Origin: Prado023 sp049688395
GTDB lineage: Bacteria > Actinomycetota > Actinomycetes > S36-B12 > CAIYMF01
NCBI GenBank assembly: GCA_049688395.1
Contig: JBAVKQ010000039.1
Coordinates: 6,427 to 70,426 of the forward strand
Direction: 5' to 3'
Length of the DNA: 64,000 nucleotides
Under the pieces are notes generated by a model. It was not told where the DNA came from. It did no database searches and saw only the letters and a list, made by a program, of their open reading frames with translations. Of this stretch, positions 25,416-34,079 are shown in pieces. The stretch's first letter is position 1, and the number at the start of each line of letters is the position of its first letter. The translations under genes and the position numbers were made by a program.

Positions 25416-25853
25416 ATGAACACCGACCTGACCCACGCGCTGGACGCCTACCGCGCCCAGTTGGACTCCACCCCCGAGGGGGCGACTCCCCGTCGCTGGC
25501 GGTTCGGGGTGCTGATGGCCCTGGCGGTCGCGGTCCTGGTCGGCGGTGCGCTCACCACCTTGCGGCCCGGGGGTCCCCCCACCCCCGAGGTCGCCTCCGA
25601 GGTGGTCGGGGTCGCGCCCCCGGCCCCGACCACCACCCCCCCGGCGCCAGCCCCGACCATTGCAGGCGCGGCCACGGTGGCCAGTCCCCCGCCCGCGGGC
25701 TGGTCGCCGTGGTCCTCCCCGGTGCTGAGCACCTGGCTGCCCGAGGTTCCCGGTGCCGGCCCCACCGACCCGGATCGGGTGGCCGGGTTCGCCCGTACCG
25801 AGTTCGGGGCGCTGGCCGCCGCGGCGACCCTGCATCCGCTGATCTACCGATGA
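25416..25853 (+). CDS. Membrane-anchored Pro/Thr-rich protein
   Basis: A 145-residue product with one N-terminal membrane span (FGVLMALAVAVLVGGAL, about residues 30-46), a Pro/Thr/Ala-rich linker (residues 50-90) and a C-terminal piece with GFARTEFGALAAAA. This resembles accessory proteins of actinobacterial mobile elements in which such a C-terminal block is longer, so truncation is possible. The next ORF begins 43 bp downstream. Confidence 0.55.
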   Translation: MNTDLTHALDAYRAQLDSTPEGATPRRWRFGVLMALAVAVLVGGALTTLRPGGPPTPEVASEVVGVAPPAPTTTPPAPAPTIAGAATVASPPPAGWSPWSSPVLSTWLPEVPGAGPTDPDRVAGFARTEFGALAAAATLHPLIYR

Positions 25854-25896
25854 GCATTCCTGGGGGCCGACCACCCGCACCGCCTCCGCGGGTGGG

Positions 25897-26184
25897 GTGA
25901 CGGTCACGGCCACGGCGAAGGTGGCCCAGGTGGTGTGGGACATGGGTGACGGCGACACGGTGACCTGCACCAACAAGGGCACCGAGTGGTCACCGGCGCA
26001 GGGCGTGGGGGACTCCCCCACGTGCGGGTACCGGTACAACAGCCGCGGGCAGCGCACGATCACCGCGACCACGTTCTGGAAGGTCGACTGGTCCGGTACC
26101 GGGCAGTCGGGCACGATCACGTTCGACATGTCCGGCACCCGCGACGTGAACGTGGTCGAACTGCGGGCGGTGATCACCGGATGA
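25897..26184 (+). CDS. PKD-like extracellular domain protein
   Basis: From GTG 25897 the product is 95 residues with VVWDMGDGDTVTCTNKGTEW, a cysteine pair (TCTN, PTCGYRY) and ITATTFWKVDWSG, a pattern I recognise from actinobacterial proteins mislabelled ATP/GTP-binding that lie in conjugative or integrative elements. The same frame is open back to about 25852 (SWGPTTRTASAGG) without a start codon, so the protein probably lost its N-terminal part or was fused to the upstream ORF. It overlaps the TadE-like gene start (ATGA). Confidence 0.6.
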   Translation: MTVTATAKVAQVVWDMGDGDTVTCTNKGTEWSPAQGVGDSPTCGYRYNSRGQRTITATTFWKVDWSGTGQSGTITFDMSGTRDVNVVELRAVITG

Positions 26185-26606
26185 CCCCGCGGTGGCGTGC
26201 CGAGGCCGGGTCGCTGAACCTGGAGCTGGTGATCCTGGCCCCAGCGATCCTGTTCATCCTGGCCCTGGTGATCGCCGGCGGCCGGGTGGTCATCGCCGAC
26301 CAGGCCGTGACCCAGGCCGCGGCCCAAGCCGCCCGCGACGCCGCCCTGCAACCCACCCAGACCGCGGCCACCGCGACTGCCCGGTCCCAGGCGGCCAGCG
26401 TCCTGGACGGTCAGGGGTTGGGCTGCGCCCCGCAGGCGGTCACCGTGAACGCCGCCGCCTTGTCCGCCCCCGCGGGGCAGCCGGGCACGGTCAGGGTGAC
26501 CGTCCGATGCACCGTGAAGTGGTCCGATCTCGGGCTTCCCGGGCCGGGTACCCGCACCCTGGCCGCGACCGGGACCGCGCCTGTGGACACTTGGAGCGCG
26601 AAATGA
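26181..26606 (+). CDS. TadE-like pilus assembly protein
   Basis: A 141-residue protein. EAGSLNLELVILAPAILFILALVIAGGRVV at the N-terminus (read in parts: Gly-Ser followed by a Glu and a long hydrophobic stretch) is the TadE prepilin-like segment. A periplasmic domain with ARDAALQPTQTAATATARSQ follows. TadE-type minor pilins are processed by TadV. ATG 26181 overlaps the upstream stop and its own stop overlaps the next start. Confidence 0.82.
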   Translation: MTPRWRAEAGSLNLELVILAPAILFILALVIAGGRVVIADQAVTQAAAQAARDAALQPTQTAATATARSQAASVLDGQGLGCAPQAVTVNAAALSAPAGQPGTVRVTVRCTVKWSDLGLPGPGTRTLAATGTAPVDTWSAK

Positions 26607-27043
26607 CCGCCCGGCTGCTGGCCCGCGTGCGGGGTGAGGATCGGGGGTCGGTGTCGCTGCTGTTCGTGGTCGTCGCGATCGGGCTGCTGGCCTGCGTCGG
26701 GCTGGTCGTCGACGGTGGGGGCAAGGCCCGCGCCGCCGCGCAGGCCGACGACGTCGCCCGGTCCGCGGCCCGCGCCGGGGTGCAGGCCGTCAACCCCGCC
26801 CGCGTCCTCGGCGGGGAACCCGCCCGGGCAAACCCCACCCTGGCCGCGGCTGCGGCCCGCACCTACCTGGCCGCCGCTGGGGTCACCGGCACCGTGGCCA
26901 TCGCCCCCGGTGGGCAGCGGTTGACCGTGACCACCCGCGACACCTACACCCCCGTGCTGCTGTCCGCTATCGGGATCGGACCCATGCCAGTGACCGGCGA
27001 GGCCACCGCCGACCTGGTCACCGTTCAAGGAGGCACCCCATGA
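26603..27043 (+). CDS. TadG-like pilus/Flp-associated protein
   Basis: A 146-residue protein. The N-terminal DRGSVSLLFVVVAIGLLACV is a Tad-type prepilin-like segment after a Gly-Ser. The remainder has Ala-rich ARSAARAGVQAVN and a secreted domain ending near TVQGGTP. It follows the TadE-like gene with ATGA overlap and overlaps the next gene the same way. Probably extracytoplasmic. Confidence 0.78.
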   Translation: MTARLLARVRGEDRGSVSLLFVVVAIGLLACVGLVVDGGGKARAAAQADDVARSAARAGVQAVNPARVLGGEPARANPTLAAAAARTYLAAAGVTGTVAIAPGGQRLTVTTRDTYTPVLLSAIGIGPMPVTGEATADLVTVQGGTP

Positions 27044-28243
27044 TCGCCGGCACCCTGCGCGGCCTCGGCGCCCTGGCCCTGATCGCCCTGGCCCTGATCG
27101 GCTGGCCCGCGGCCCTGCTCGGGCTGACCGACGCGGTGGCCGTGTGGCTGCCTGACCTGTCCGACCCCGCCGCGCTGCTGTCCCGCCCCGACACCGGTGG
27201 ACTGTTCCTGGTCATCGTCCTCGCTTTGGGCTGGATCGCGTGGGCCGTGTGGACGGTCGCGGTGATCGCGGAGGTCGCCGCCCAGATCCGCGGCGTGCCC
27301 ACCCCACCTCGGCGGGCTGTTCCCACAGAACGCCACCGCCGCCCTGGTCACCGCCATCGCCGTCGCGTTCACCCTGGCCCCCACCACCCCCGCCATCGCC
27401 GGCACTCCCGGGGCAGCCGCGTCCCCGGCGTCGACGAGCGTGAGCCAGACGATGACCGACCGGCACACCGCCACCCCGCACCACACCCCCACCGCCGCCA
27501 CCCCGAGCCGCGCGTCGGCCGCCGACGCGAACCCCACCGACGAGGACGACGACCAGCGGGGTGACTACACCGTGGTCCGCGGCGACACGCTGTGGGAGGT
27601 CGCCGACGAACAGCTCGACGACCCGACCCGCTACCCCGAGATCGTCCAGGCCAGCGAGGACATCACCCAACCCGACGGACGACACCTGACCGACCCCGAC
27701 CTGATCCTCCCCGGGTGGACCCTGAACGTCCCCGACCAGACCACGGAACCTGCCCAGACCGAAGCGCAGTCCGACGAGCCGACGGCCGAAGCCGGGGCGA
27801 CCGAGGTTCCCCAAGAAGCCGAGGACTCCCCCACCCCGGGCGAGCAGGTCGTCCCGCCGCGCACCCCGCTGTCCGCACCTGCCCCGAAGGCATCGGGCCC
27901 ATCCGGGGTCAGCCCAGCACTGGCCGCCGCCGAGGACACACCCCTGGCGGGCCCCGCCGTGCCGGGGACCCCGATGAGGGGTGGCGGCGAGCCGGCGGCC
28001 GACGCACCCGTGGTCGCCGGCGCCCGGGAGGCCGTCTACGACGATGAGGGCAGGTTCGCCCCTTCCCACGGGGTGCTCGGCCTCCCGGAGTGGATCACGT
28101 ACCCGCTGATCCCCACCCGGCCCGAGGACGCCCCCGAACTGATCGCCGAAGCCCAGGCCATCCTCGCCCGCCACAGCGCCAAACTCGCCGCCGCCCGCGA
28201 CGCCGCCAACGTCCCCCCCACTCCCCCAGGGAAGGACACCTGA
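27040..28243 (+). pseudogene. Membrane protein with LysM domain, one frameshift
   Basis: ATG 27040 starts two membrane spans (GALALIALALIGWPAALLG and GGLFLVIVLALGWIAWAVW). After RGVPTP the frame becomes Arg/His-rich, while the +2 frame continues as GGLFPQNATAALVTAIAVAF (third span, from about 27310). That frame runs without a stop into STSVSQTMTDRHT and a LysM domain GDYTVVRGDTLWEVADEQL, with IVQASEDI and LILPGWTLNVP. A one-base indel in the C-run near 27303-27309 would restore one 400-residue protein. LysM suggests peptidoglycan binding. If the shift is real, a separate 267-residue product from GTG 27440 could still be made. Confidence 0.75.
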
Positions 28244-28506
28244 TGCCCGAGTCCGCCCCCCGCCCTGCCCCCGATCCGGCCGATGACCGTGGCAGCGGCA
28301 CCTGGGAGGTGATGGTCATCGGGTCCATCGTGTTCGCCCTGGCCCTCATCTTCGCCGCTCTCCTGGTCTGGGTGTTCCCCACCTGGGCCCTTCCCGTGAT
28401 CCTGGCCGCATTCGTGGTGGTCAGCCTCCCCGTGCTGCTCACGGAGCGCCGCTCCCGCGCTCGGTCGGGCGCAGCGGCGACCCCCGGTGGTGACCTGCCC
28501 CAATGA
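28243..28506 (+). CDS. Small membrane protein (pilin-operon type)
   Basis: An 87-residue product from ATG 28243 (TGATG overlap with the LysM gene). DRGSGTWEVMVIGSIVFALAL resembles the class III pilin-like segment at 33145, with a Gly before a Trp-Glu pair, followed by a second span (FPTWALPVILAAFVVVSLPVLL). Likely the last intact gene of the overlapping run. Confidence 0.65.
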   Translation: MPESAPRPAPDPADDRGSGTWEVMVIGSIVFALALIFAALLVWVFPTWALPVILAAFVVVSLPVLLTERRSRARSGAAATPGGDLPQ

Positions 28507-29200
28507 CCGCCGCCTAGTTGGTGAGCTGAGGCTGGTCCTGCCACCCGAGTTGGTCCCGACCCGACGGGACCTGCCCCGCTGCGGCTGGGTGACCGCCCGC
28601 GCGTTCACCCCCGCGTGGGCGGCTCCCGCCCTGTGGCTGCCGTACACCGGCCAGATGTGAGCGGCCCACGCCCTGCGGGGGCTGGCCACCCACCGCACCG
28701 CCCGCGCGCAGGCCGTTGCTATCCTGCAACCCGCGGGCCGCACCCCCCGGATCATGCTGGGCCTGGGCAGCCTGGCCGGGTGCGTGGTGCTGTACGCGCT
28801 GATCCTGGCGACCGCTCTGGCCTACCTCGAGGTGTTCGACGTGCGCTCCCCTGTCGCGACCGCGCCCGCCTACCTGATGGCCGTCTGGCCGGCAGCAGCT
28901 GGGCTGATGCTCGGCTGGGGAGCCCGCCACAACCTGGGCCGACGACACCCCCAGCGCCCGACCACAGTCCGCATCGGCAGCCTCGCCGCCCGGCCACCCG
29001 GTAAGCACGCCGGCCATGAACTTGGCCAGCAACTGTGCGACCAGGCCGACACCCAGAGCGTCACCCTCGACCTCACCGCCCGCACCCAGGCCCTTGTCCC
29101 GTTCTACACCCAGGTCGGGTTCACCCAACCCGACCCCAGCACCCGAAGGATGATCCGCCAACCCGCCCCCACCACCCCCGAACATGTGAGGCTGACGTGA
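28504..29200 (+). pseudogene. Membrane/GNAT-like protein with in-frame stop
   Basis: A frame reading LVPTRRDLPRCGWVTARAFTP ends at TGA 28658-28660, then resumes in the same frame. It continues through two spans (GSLAGCVVLYALILATALAY and LMAVWPAAAGLMLGW) and a C-terminal GNAT-like block GHELGQQLCDQADTQS...FYTQVGFTQPD. Translation from ATG 28754 would give 148 residues. The stop and the missing start make a pseudogene likely. Confidence 0.55.
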
Positions 29201-29649
29201 CCGTCTGGAACCTGCGCCTGGACCTGCACGCCCACCCCCACGCCCGCAACACTCCCGGACACACCGGGCAGCCCACACCACCGCCGGCCAACCGAACCTC
29301 GACCACAACCGGATCAGCCTCTACTGTCACCACGGGTGCCTCCGCGCATCCAGCACGGCCCTCCCGCGTGTCTTCCAGGACCAATCGGCGGGAGGGCCGT
29401 CGCCCTGTCATCGGCACCCTGACGACGCCGACCACGACAATCAGAACCCGGAAACCCCCCAAACCCCACATCCGCACCCGGAACGACGCGAACGCATCAA
29501 ACAACCGCAACCCGGATGACGCTCAACAACCCCTGGCCACCGGCACGACACTCGCCCTGACGATGGCCATGGCGGGTCGGGCTGCGTTCTGTTTCGACCT
29601 CGAAGGCGCCGGTGCGGCGACTCTGCGGCAGCGCGCCGACGCGGCCTGA
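29197..29649 (+). CDS. Hypothetical Thr/Arg-rich protein
   Basis: GTG 29197 overlaps the previous stop (GTGA). The 150-residue product begins TVWNLRLDLHAHPHARN and becomes Thr/Arg/Pro-rich without recognisable domain. Its coding status is uncertain; it may be an extension through non-coding DNA. Confidence 0.3.
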   Translation: MTVWNLRLDLHAHPHARNTPGHTGQPTPPPANRTSTTTGSASTVTTGASAHPARPSRVSSRTNRREGRRPVIGTLTTPTTTIRTRKPPKPHIRTRNDANASNNRNPDDAQQPLATGTTLALTMAMAGRAAFCFDLEGAGAATLRQRADAA

Positions 29650-29687
29650 CGGGGGCTGGTGGGTCCCCCCGGGCCCCGGCCCGGCTA

Positions 29688-31010
29688 TCAGCGTCGCTTC
29701 GAGGGGCGAGCGGGCGGGGGACTCAGGGGCGAGCCACCCCGGACTTCCGGGTCCCCCGCCTCCGCGCGCCCGCGTTCCGCCGCCCGGTGCCGTTCCTCCA
29801 GGACCTCCGGCGAAGGTCCGGCGAACGGTTGCGAGCGCTGCACCGCGGCAACCGTGCCCGTGAACAGCCCAGTCTCGTGTGCAGAGGGGGCGGTCCCTGG
29901 CTGGGTGGCGTCCCTGGGCGGCCTTCGGGTGCGCTCCGTCGGGGCGGCGTCGTGGGGCAGCGTCGGCTCGGCCAGGCCACCGCCCACGGCCTCGAAGCGC
30001 GAGCGGGGCAGCCCCGTCCCGGCCTGCTGCAACCACGTCACCAACCCCTCGCGCAGGTAGCAGCGCAGGTCCCACACAATGGGGGCGGAGATGGCACTCG
30101 CGAGGGCCCGGACCCGGATCGTGCCCCCGGTCGCGTCAGTGATCTGGACCACGCCGACCCGCCCATCCCAGAGGTCGGTCTCGCGCAGGAGCCTGTCCAT
30201 CTCCTCGCGGAGGTCCTCCATCGCAACGGTCCAGTCGAGGTCGAGCTCCACCGTCCCCAGCATTTTCGAGGTCGTCCTCGTCCAGTTCTCGAACGGGGTC
30301 TCGGTGAAGTAGGTGGACGGCAGCACCAGTCGGCGGTCGTCCCAGAGGTGCACGACCACGTAGGTCAGCGTGATCTCCTCGATCCGGCCCCACTCCTCCT
30401 CGACCACGACGACGTCGTCGACCCGGATCGCGTCGGCGAAGGCCACCTGCATCCCCGCGAAGACATTCGACAGCGTTGACTGCGCAGCCACGCCGGCCAC
30501 CACCGCTGCCAGCCCGGCCGAGGCCAGCACGGACGCCCCGACCGCTCGCATTGCCGGGAACGTGAACAAGATCACCGCAGCGGCAACCACCACCACGATC
30601 GCAGTGGCCAACCGCTCGATGATCTGGACCTGCGTGTGGATGCGGCTCGCATGTCGGTTGTCCCCGCCCTCGGTGGGGAATCGGTCGAGGATCCCGCGCC
30701 GCACGACCTGGATGAACTGGATCAGCAGCCATGCGCCGCTGAGTACCACCAGGATCAGCAGCACGTGGTAGGCGATGGCCGTCCAGGTGGCCGGCTCCGT
30801 CGTGAGCCCGAGCGCGATCCGGATCGCGATGCAGACCATCAGCAGGCGCAGGGGCCACGCGATCCCGAAACGAAGGATGTCGACGAGGTCCCACCGCCGG
30901 GCCAGGATCAGGATCAACCGGCGCAGCACCGCAGCCGCCAACCAGCCGAGAACGATGGCGGCAAGCACAGCCGCGACCGGCAGGAGAACGCCCTCGACGC
31001 TCTCGGTCAT
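29688..31010 (-). CDS. MscS-family mechanosensitive channel
   Basis: A 440-residue inner-membrane protein with four predicted spans before the MscS core. The pore helix region GASVLASAGLAAVVAGVAAQ, the linker STLSNVFAGMQVAF and the beta domain (IRVDDVVVVEEEWGRIEEI, then RRLVLPSTYFTETPFENW) are intact. It would release solutes on hypo-osmotic shock. The C-terminal 100 residues are a charged, proline-rich extension of low conservation. It converges with the upstream hypothetical gene. Confidence 0.93.
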   Translation of the reverse strand: MTESVEGVLLPVAAVLAAIVLGWLAAAVLRRLILILARRWDLVDILRFGIAWPLRLLMVCIAIRIALGLTTEPATWTAIAYHVLLILVVLSGAWLLIQFIQVVRRGILDRFPTEGGDNRHASRIHTQVQIIERLATAIVVVVAAAVILFTFPAMRAVGASVLASAGLAAVVAGVAAQSTLSNVFAGMQVAFADAIRVDDVVVVEEEWGRIEEITLTYVVVHLWDDRRLVLPSTYFTETPFENWTRTTSKMLGTVELDLDWTVAMEDLREEMDRLLRETDLWDGRVGVVQITDATGGTIRVRALASAISAPIVWDLRCYLREGLVTWLQQAGTGLPRSRFEAVGGGLAEPTLPHDAAPTERTRRPPRDATQPGTAPSAHETGLFTGTVAAVQRSQPFAGPSPEVLEERHRAAERGRAEAGDPEVRGGSPLSPPPARPSKRR

Positions 31011-31088
31011 GTCTGCCTCGTCGGCAGCCAGACGCTCCGCTGGACAGGACTCATGGCGCCAAGGCTACGACCTACACCGGATCCGGGG

Positions 31089-31351
31089 GTTGGTAAGGAA
31101 GGCGCAACGAAGTGCCATTCAACGGTGAGTAGCTGTCGGCAGGGCTCAGTGACTGACTGCTACTGAGCCCGGCAGGGCGAGCCAGCATGAGACGCAAGAA
31201 TCGGACCTGCCAGCGGTGTGGGGCTGCTACGGAGACATCCAGCAGCGTTGGGGGGAACACCGGCTGCCGCCCGGGGTCACCTGATGTGACGGGGGCCAGC
31301 GTCTTCGTCACATCCTGCTACATGGCACTTGATTGCGGCTTCCTTACCAAC
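31089..31351. repeat. 263-bp unit with 30-bp inverted repeat ends
   Basis: The left arm (31089-31118, starting GTTGGTAAGGAAG) and right arm (31322-31351, ending CTTCCTTACCAAC) match at 27 of 30 positions as inverted repeats. Inside is a 59-codon ORF from ATG 31188 (MRRKNRTCQRCGAATET..., with Cys-x2-Cys). Both arms read as MAL(D/R)C(G/A)FLTN outward. The unit abuts the decayed recombinase at 31365. A looser relative of one arm lies at 56856-56885. It could be a MITE-like element or an inverted duplication of a gene end. Confidence 0.65.
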
Positions 31352-31364
31352 ACCCCAACCCGTT

Positions 31365-31796
31365 AGCAAGATCGTTGGACTTCGGGTGACCGACATCATC
31401 ACCAGCGCCGACGGCCAGACCACCCTGAACCTGAGCACACCGCCCACCCCGGTCCCCGAACCGCTTGCCGGGCTGCTGCATGCCTACCTGCTGGCACGCC
31501 CGAACATGACCACAGCCACCAACCCCGACTCCGACTGGCTGTTCCCCGGCCGGCGCGCGGGACTGCCGATGCACCCGCGCACCATGACCGGCCTGCTCCC
31601 ACAAGCCGGAGTCCCCGCCCGGACAGCCCGGATCGCCGCGATCCGGGGCCTGGCCCTGCAACTACCCGCACCTGTGATCGCCGATGCGCTGGGCTACCAC
31701 CCCGCCAGCGCCACCCGCATCGCCGCCGAAGCCGGCAGCCCTTGGAGCCGATACGCCGCCGGAGACCACAGCCGCAGGCCCAACCCGGCGAAGTGA
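31365..31796 (+). pseudogene. Tyrosine recombinase C-terminal part, left inverted copy
   Basis: The frame reads SKIVGLRVTDIITSADGQTT, then DSDWLFPGRRAGLPMHPRTM and ALGYHPASATRIAAEAGSPW before the stop at 31794. This is the C-terminal region of the XerC/D-like proteins common in actinobacterial elements; the N-terminal half and a clear HxxR/Tyr set are missing. Its 3' end is duplicated in inverse orientation at 34080-34230. Confidence 0.7.
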
Positions 31797-31845
31797 CTCC
31801 CACAGAGGTGAATACCGACTACTTGATCAGCGATCACTACCGGTA
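31708..31845. repeat. Inverted repeat, left copy (recombinase 3' end plus downstream block)
   Basis: The first about 80 bp cover the recombinase 3' end; after a diverged stretch, a block reading AATACCGACTACTTGATCAG and on to CTACCGGTA is conserved with the right copy. In frame, both copies read NTDY(L/S)IS(D/G)HYRY, with synonymous differences at two sites, so the block was once coding. Confidence 0.75.
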
Positions 31846-31993
31846 CGGAAGGCCAGGATGCGGCCATTCCTGCTGCGCAGCAGATCGCGGTTGCCTGACT
31901 CGCTGCGGTCGACCCCACAACAGCGGCTGGAAACATCCGATTCCCGATCAGAACGGACGTTGCCCCTAGGTCGCGTTCGGGAGGAGCAGGCCA

Positions 31994-32719
31994 TCAGGTT
32001 CGAGCGGTCATGTCGCTCACGGTGCCGTGGTAGCCGTCCGGCAGGGCCACGCACCCATCGACGCGCTGGAAGACGCGGCCGCGCACCAGCGCGGCGTCGA
32101 CGAGCACGCGCGACCGCAGCGCATCCACCTGCCCGGCCCGAGTTGCCGCCGACGGCTCGCCGACGAAGAAGTACACCGCCGGCACGGTGCGCCGTGGCCA
32201 GAACAAGTCCCGGCGCAGCATGCGCGACCAGTACCGGCAGTTCGCCGACGCCAGGTCGACGCCGCCCGCTCCGGTGCTGGGGTCCAACTCCGCCGCGCTC
32301 AGCTGCGAGTAGTGCACCAGCTCGGCACCGTCGAGCTCGTCGCCGACGACGGGTGCGTAGCCGATCTCCCCGACCAACCACCGGTACATGACCACCACCG
32401 CCAGAACCAGGCAGAGCACGAGCCGGGGAACTTCGGCCCACGCAGGCACCGTCACCCGCCACGCCAAGTGCGTCACCACGAGGAGCACCGTGGTGACAAC
32501 GAAGATGCGCCACGCGGGTCCGATCAGGGCCCGGTACGGCCACGCCACCTCAGACCCCACGGCCCGGCGCCGCCGGGTCAACGGTCGGCGCCACCGCTCC
32601 ACCTGCACCCCGCCGGCACCCCAGCGGCTCGACTGCGACGGTGAACTCCCGCTACTCAGACGTCGCCCGCCGCCCACCGGAGGTCGCAGCCCACCGCTGC
32701 TCGGCGGCGTCGGTCCCAC
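31994..32719 (-). CDS. Membrane protein of unknown function
   Basis: A 241-residue product. Two hydrophobic spans (WRIFVVTTVLLVVTHLAW and LVLCLVLAVVVMYRWLVG) are followed by a soluble domain with AELVHYSQLSAAELDPSTG and VYFFVGEPSAATRAGQVDAL. The first about 50 residues are low complexity, and translation may start later near GSEVAWPYRAL. No family is recognised. It lies inside the segment bounded by inverted recombinase ends. Confidence 0.55.
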   Translation of the reverse strand: MGPTPPSSGGLRPPVGGGRRLSSGSSPSQSSRWGAGGVQVERWRRPLTRRRRAVGSEVAWPYRALIGPAWRIFVVTTVLLVVTHLAWRVTVPAWAEVPRLVLCLVLAVVVMYRWLVGEIGYAPVVGDELDGAELVHYSQLSAAELDPSTGAGGVDLASANCRYWSRMLRRDLFWPRRTVPAVYFFVGEPSAATRAGQVDALRSRVLVDAALVRGRVFQRVDGCVALPDGYHGTVSDMTART

Positions 32720-33144
32720 TCCACTCCGTGAGCGTCACCTTGGCGGTGATCATCCTGGACCCCCTCGGTTGGTCTCGGCCCTATCCAGGCTGCCGGTGGC
32801 CTCTGACACACCCCCGTCCCGCGCCACGCTGCCCGGTCGTCCCGGATGGGGTGGCCGTCTCCGGGAGTGGCCGCCGGCGATATCGCAAGGCTCTGGGTTG
32901 GTCAGTCGCGAGCGGAACCCCATGAGATCCGGGCGACACCTTCAGGCAGCGGCGCGAACGTCCTGGATCAGGCGAGGTGTACTCCACTGGCCGACTTGGT
33001 CGAGCCACGCATGGCACGGATAGCTCAGCCGCACGCCGTAGTAGTTGACGAACTCCACGGCCCGGTGCTCAACGTGATGAGCACCCTGTGAACACCACCA
33101 CCCCCGTCGCTGCCGGGCGCCGGTCAACCCCGAAAGGAACACCC
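32720..33144. other. Gap ahead of the pilin-like gene
   Basis: About 420 bp with no convincing reading frame on either strand. The last 20 bp contain GAAAGGA, the ribosome-binding site for the pilin-like gene. Confidence 0.35.
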
Positions 33145-33339
33145 ATGCTCGCTGTCTACGCCACCCTGGCCACCTTCATCACCGATCGACGGACCCGCGC
33201 CGAGGACCGCCTCACCAAGGAGGACGGGTTCACCACCGTCGAGTGGGTCGTCATTGGCTCCATCGTGTTCGCCATGGCCGTGGCCATCGGCGGCGCGCTG
33301 ACCCTGGTGCCGAGCGCCTGGGCCAGCGCCTCGACCTGA
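33145..33339 (+). CDS. Class III (Flp/TadE-type) pilin-like protein
   Basis: A 64-residue protein from ATG 33145 with GAAAGGA nine bases upstream. EDGFTTVEWVVIGSIVFAMAVAIG shows the prepilin pattern in parts: a Gly cleavage position followed by a hydrophobic helix with Glu at +5. Flp-type pilins need a TadV-like peptidase, not found here. The C-terminal GALTLVPSAWASAST overlaps, on the other strand, the end of an epimerase remnant, so the 3' end may be a fusion. Confidence 0.75.
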   Translation: MLAVYATLATFITDRRTRAEDRLTKEDGFTTVEWVVIGSIVFAMAVAIGGALTLVPSAWASAST

Positions 33340-33557
33340 CGCGGCCAATAGGCACACACGTCGATGGTCGCGTCCCAGCGCCGACCCGCCAGCACGTTGA
33401 GGTTGGCGTCCCGAATGGCATGCAGGTGCTCGAAGTGCCGGGAGCCCTCGCACCCCAGCCCGCGATGCAGGACGGTGACCTCGTGGCCGGCCGCGACGGC
33501 CGCGTCGACGACGTGTCATCCGACGAACCGGGTGCCGCCGATGACGAGGATGCGCAT
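33316..33557 (-). pseudogene. NAD-dependent epimerase/SDR, truncated with nonsense codon
   Basis: ATG 33557 starts MRILVIGGTRFVG, the Rossmann start of an extended SDR; the next codon is TGA (33516-33518) where Arg is normal. The same frame resumes HVVDAAVAAGHEVTVLHRG and WDATIDVCAYWPRQVEALAQ and ends against the pilin-like gene. About 80 of more than 300 codons remain. Confidence 0.78.
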
Positions 33558-33694
33558 GTTCGTGATCCTGCCACCGTCGACCGTCGCACGCCGTGTGGCA
33601 GCGCGCGCGTGGACGACCGCCGCCGAGCCGCCCGCACCGGGCTGGGCCTTGCCCGCGACCTTCGGGGGCGTGACACTGGAGGCGGAGGTGCGCC

Positions 33695-33976
33695 GTGGGA
33701 TCCCTGTTCGCGATGAGCCTGCCTGCGCTGGTGATCGCCCTGTTCGTGCTCGGTATGGTCGAACTGGCGCGTGACAAGCGCCGCGGGCGCCACGGCACCG
33801 CGATGGCCTCGACCGGGTTCGACCTCCTGCAGGAGGCGCTCTACCCGTCGAAGAGGTACGAGATCGAGCAGCGCGAGCATGAGTCGCTCGTGTTCGAGGA
33901 GGACTCCGACGGGGCACCCCAACGCAGCCGGATCGACCTGGACGCAGGGACCGCGCACCTGCGGCTGCCCAGCTGA
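33695..33976 (+). CDS. DUF6191 family small membrane protein
   Basis: A 93-residue protein from GTG 33695. One N-terminal span (LPALVIALFVLGMVEL) is followed by the DUF6191 pattern GTAMASTGFDLLQEALYPSK and a C-terminal VDLDRG-like IDLDAGTAHL. Function unknown. Confidence 0.72.
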   Translation: MGSLFAMSLPALVIALFVLGMVELARDKRRGRHGTAMASTGFDLLQEALYPSKRYEIEQREHESLVFEEDSDGAPQRSRIDLDAGTAHLRLPS

Positions 33977-34079
33977 TACGACTGCCCCTTTGATACGACT
34001 GCCAGTGATCGACTCCCCCCGCTGACGCTCGGCCCTCCAGCGCGCCGGCGAACTGGCGAACTGGCGAACTGGCCTGTGA
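33977..34079. other. Short direct repeats in intergenic DNA
   Basis: TGATACGACTGCC occurs twice (33974-33986, 33991-34003), and GAACTGGC occurs three times in tandem near 34049-34072. No gene is seen between the DUF6191 gene and the inverted recombinase end. Confidence 0.6.
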
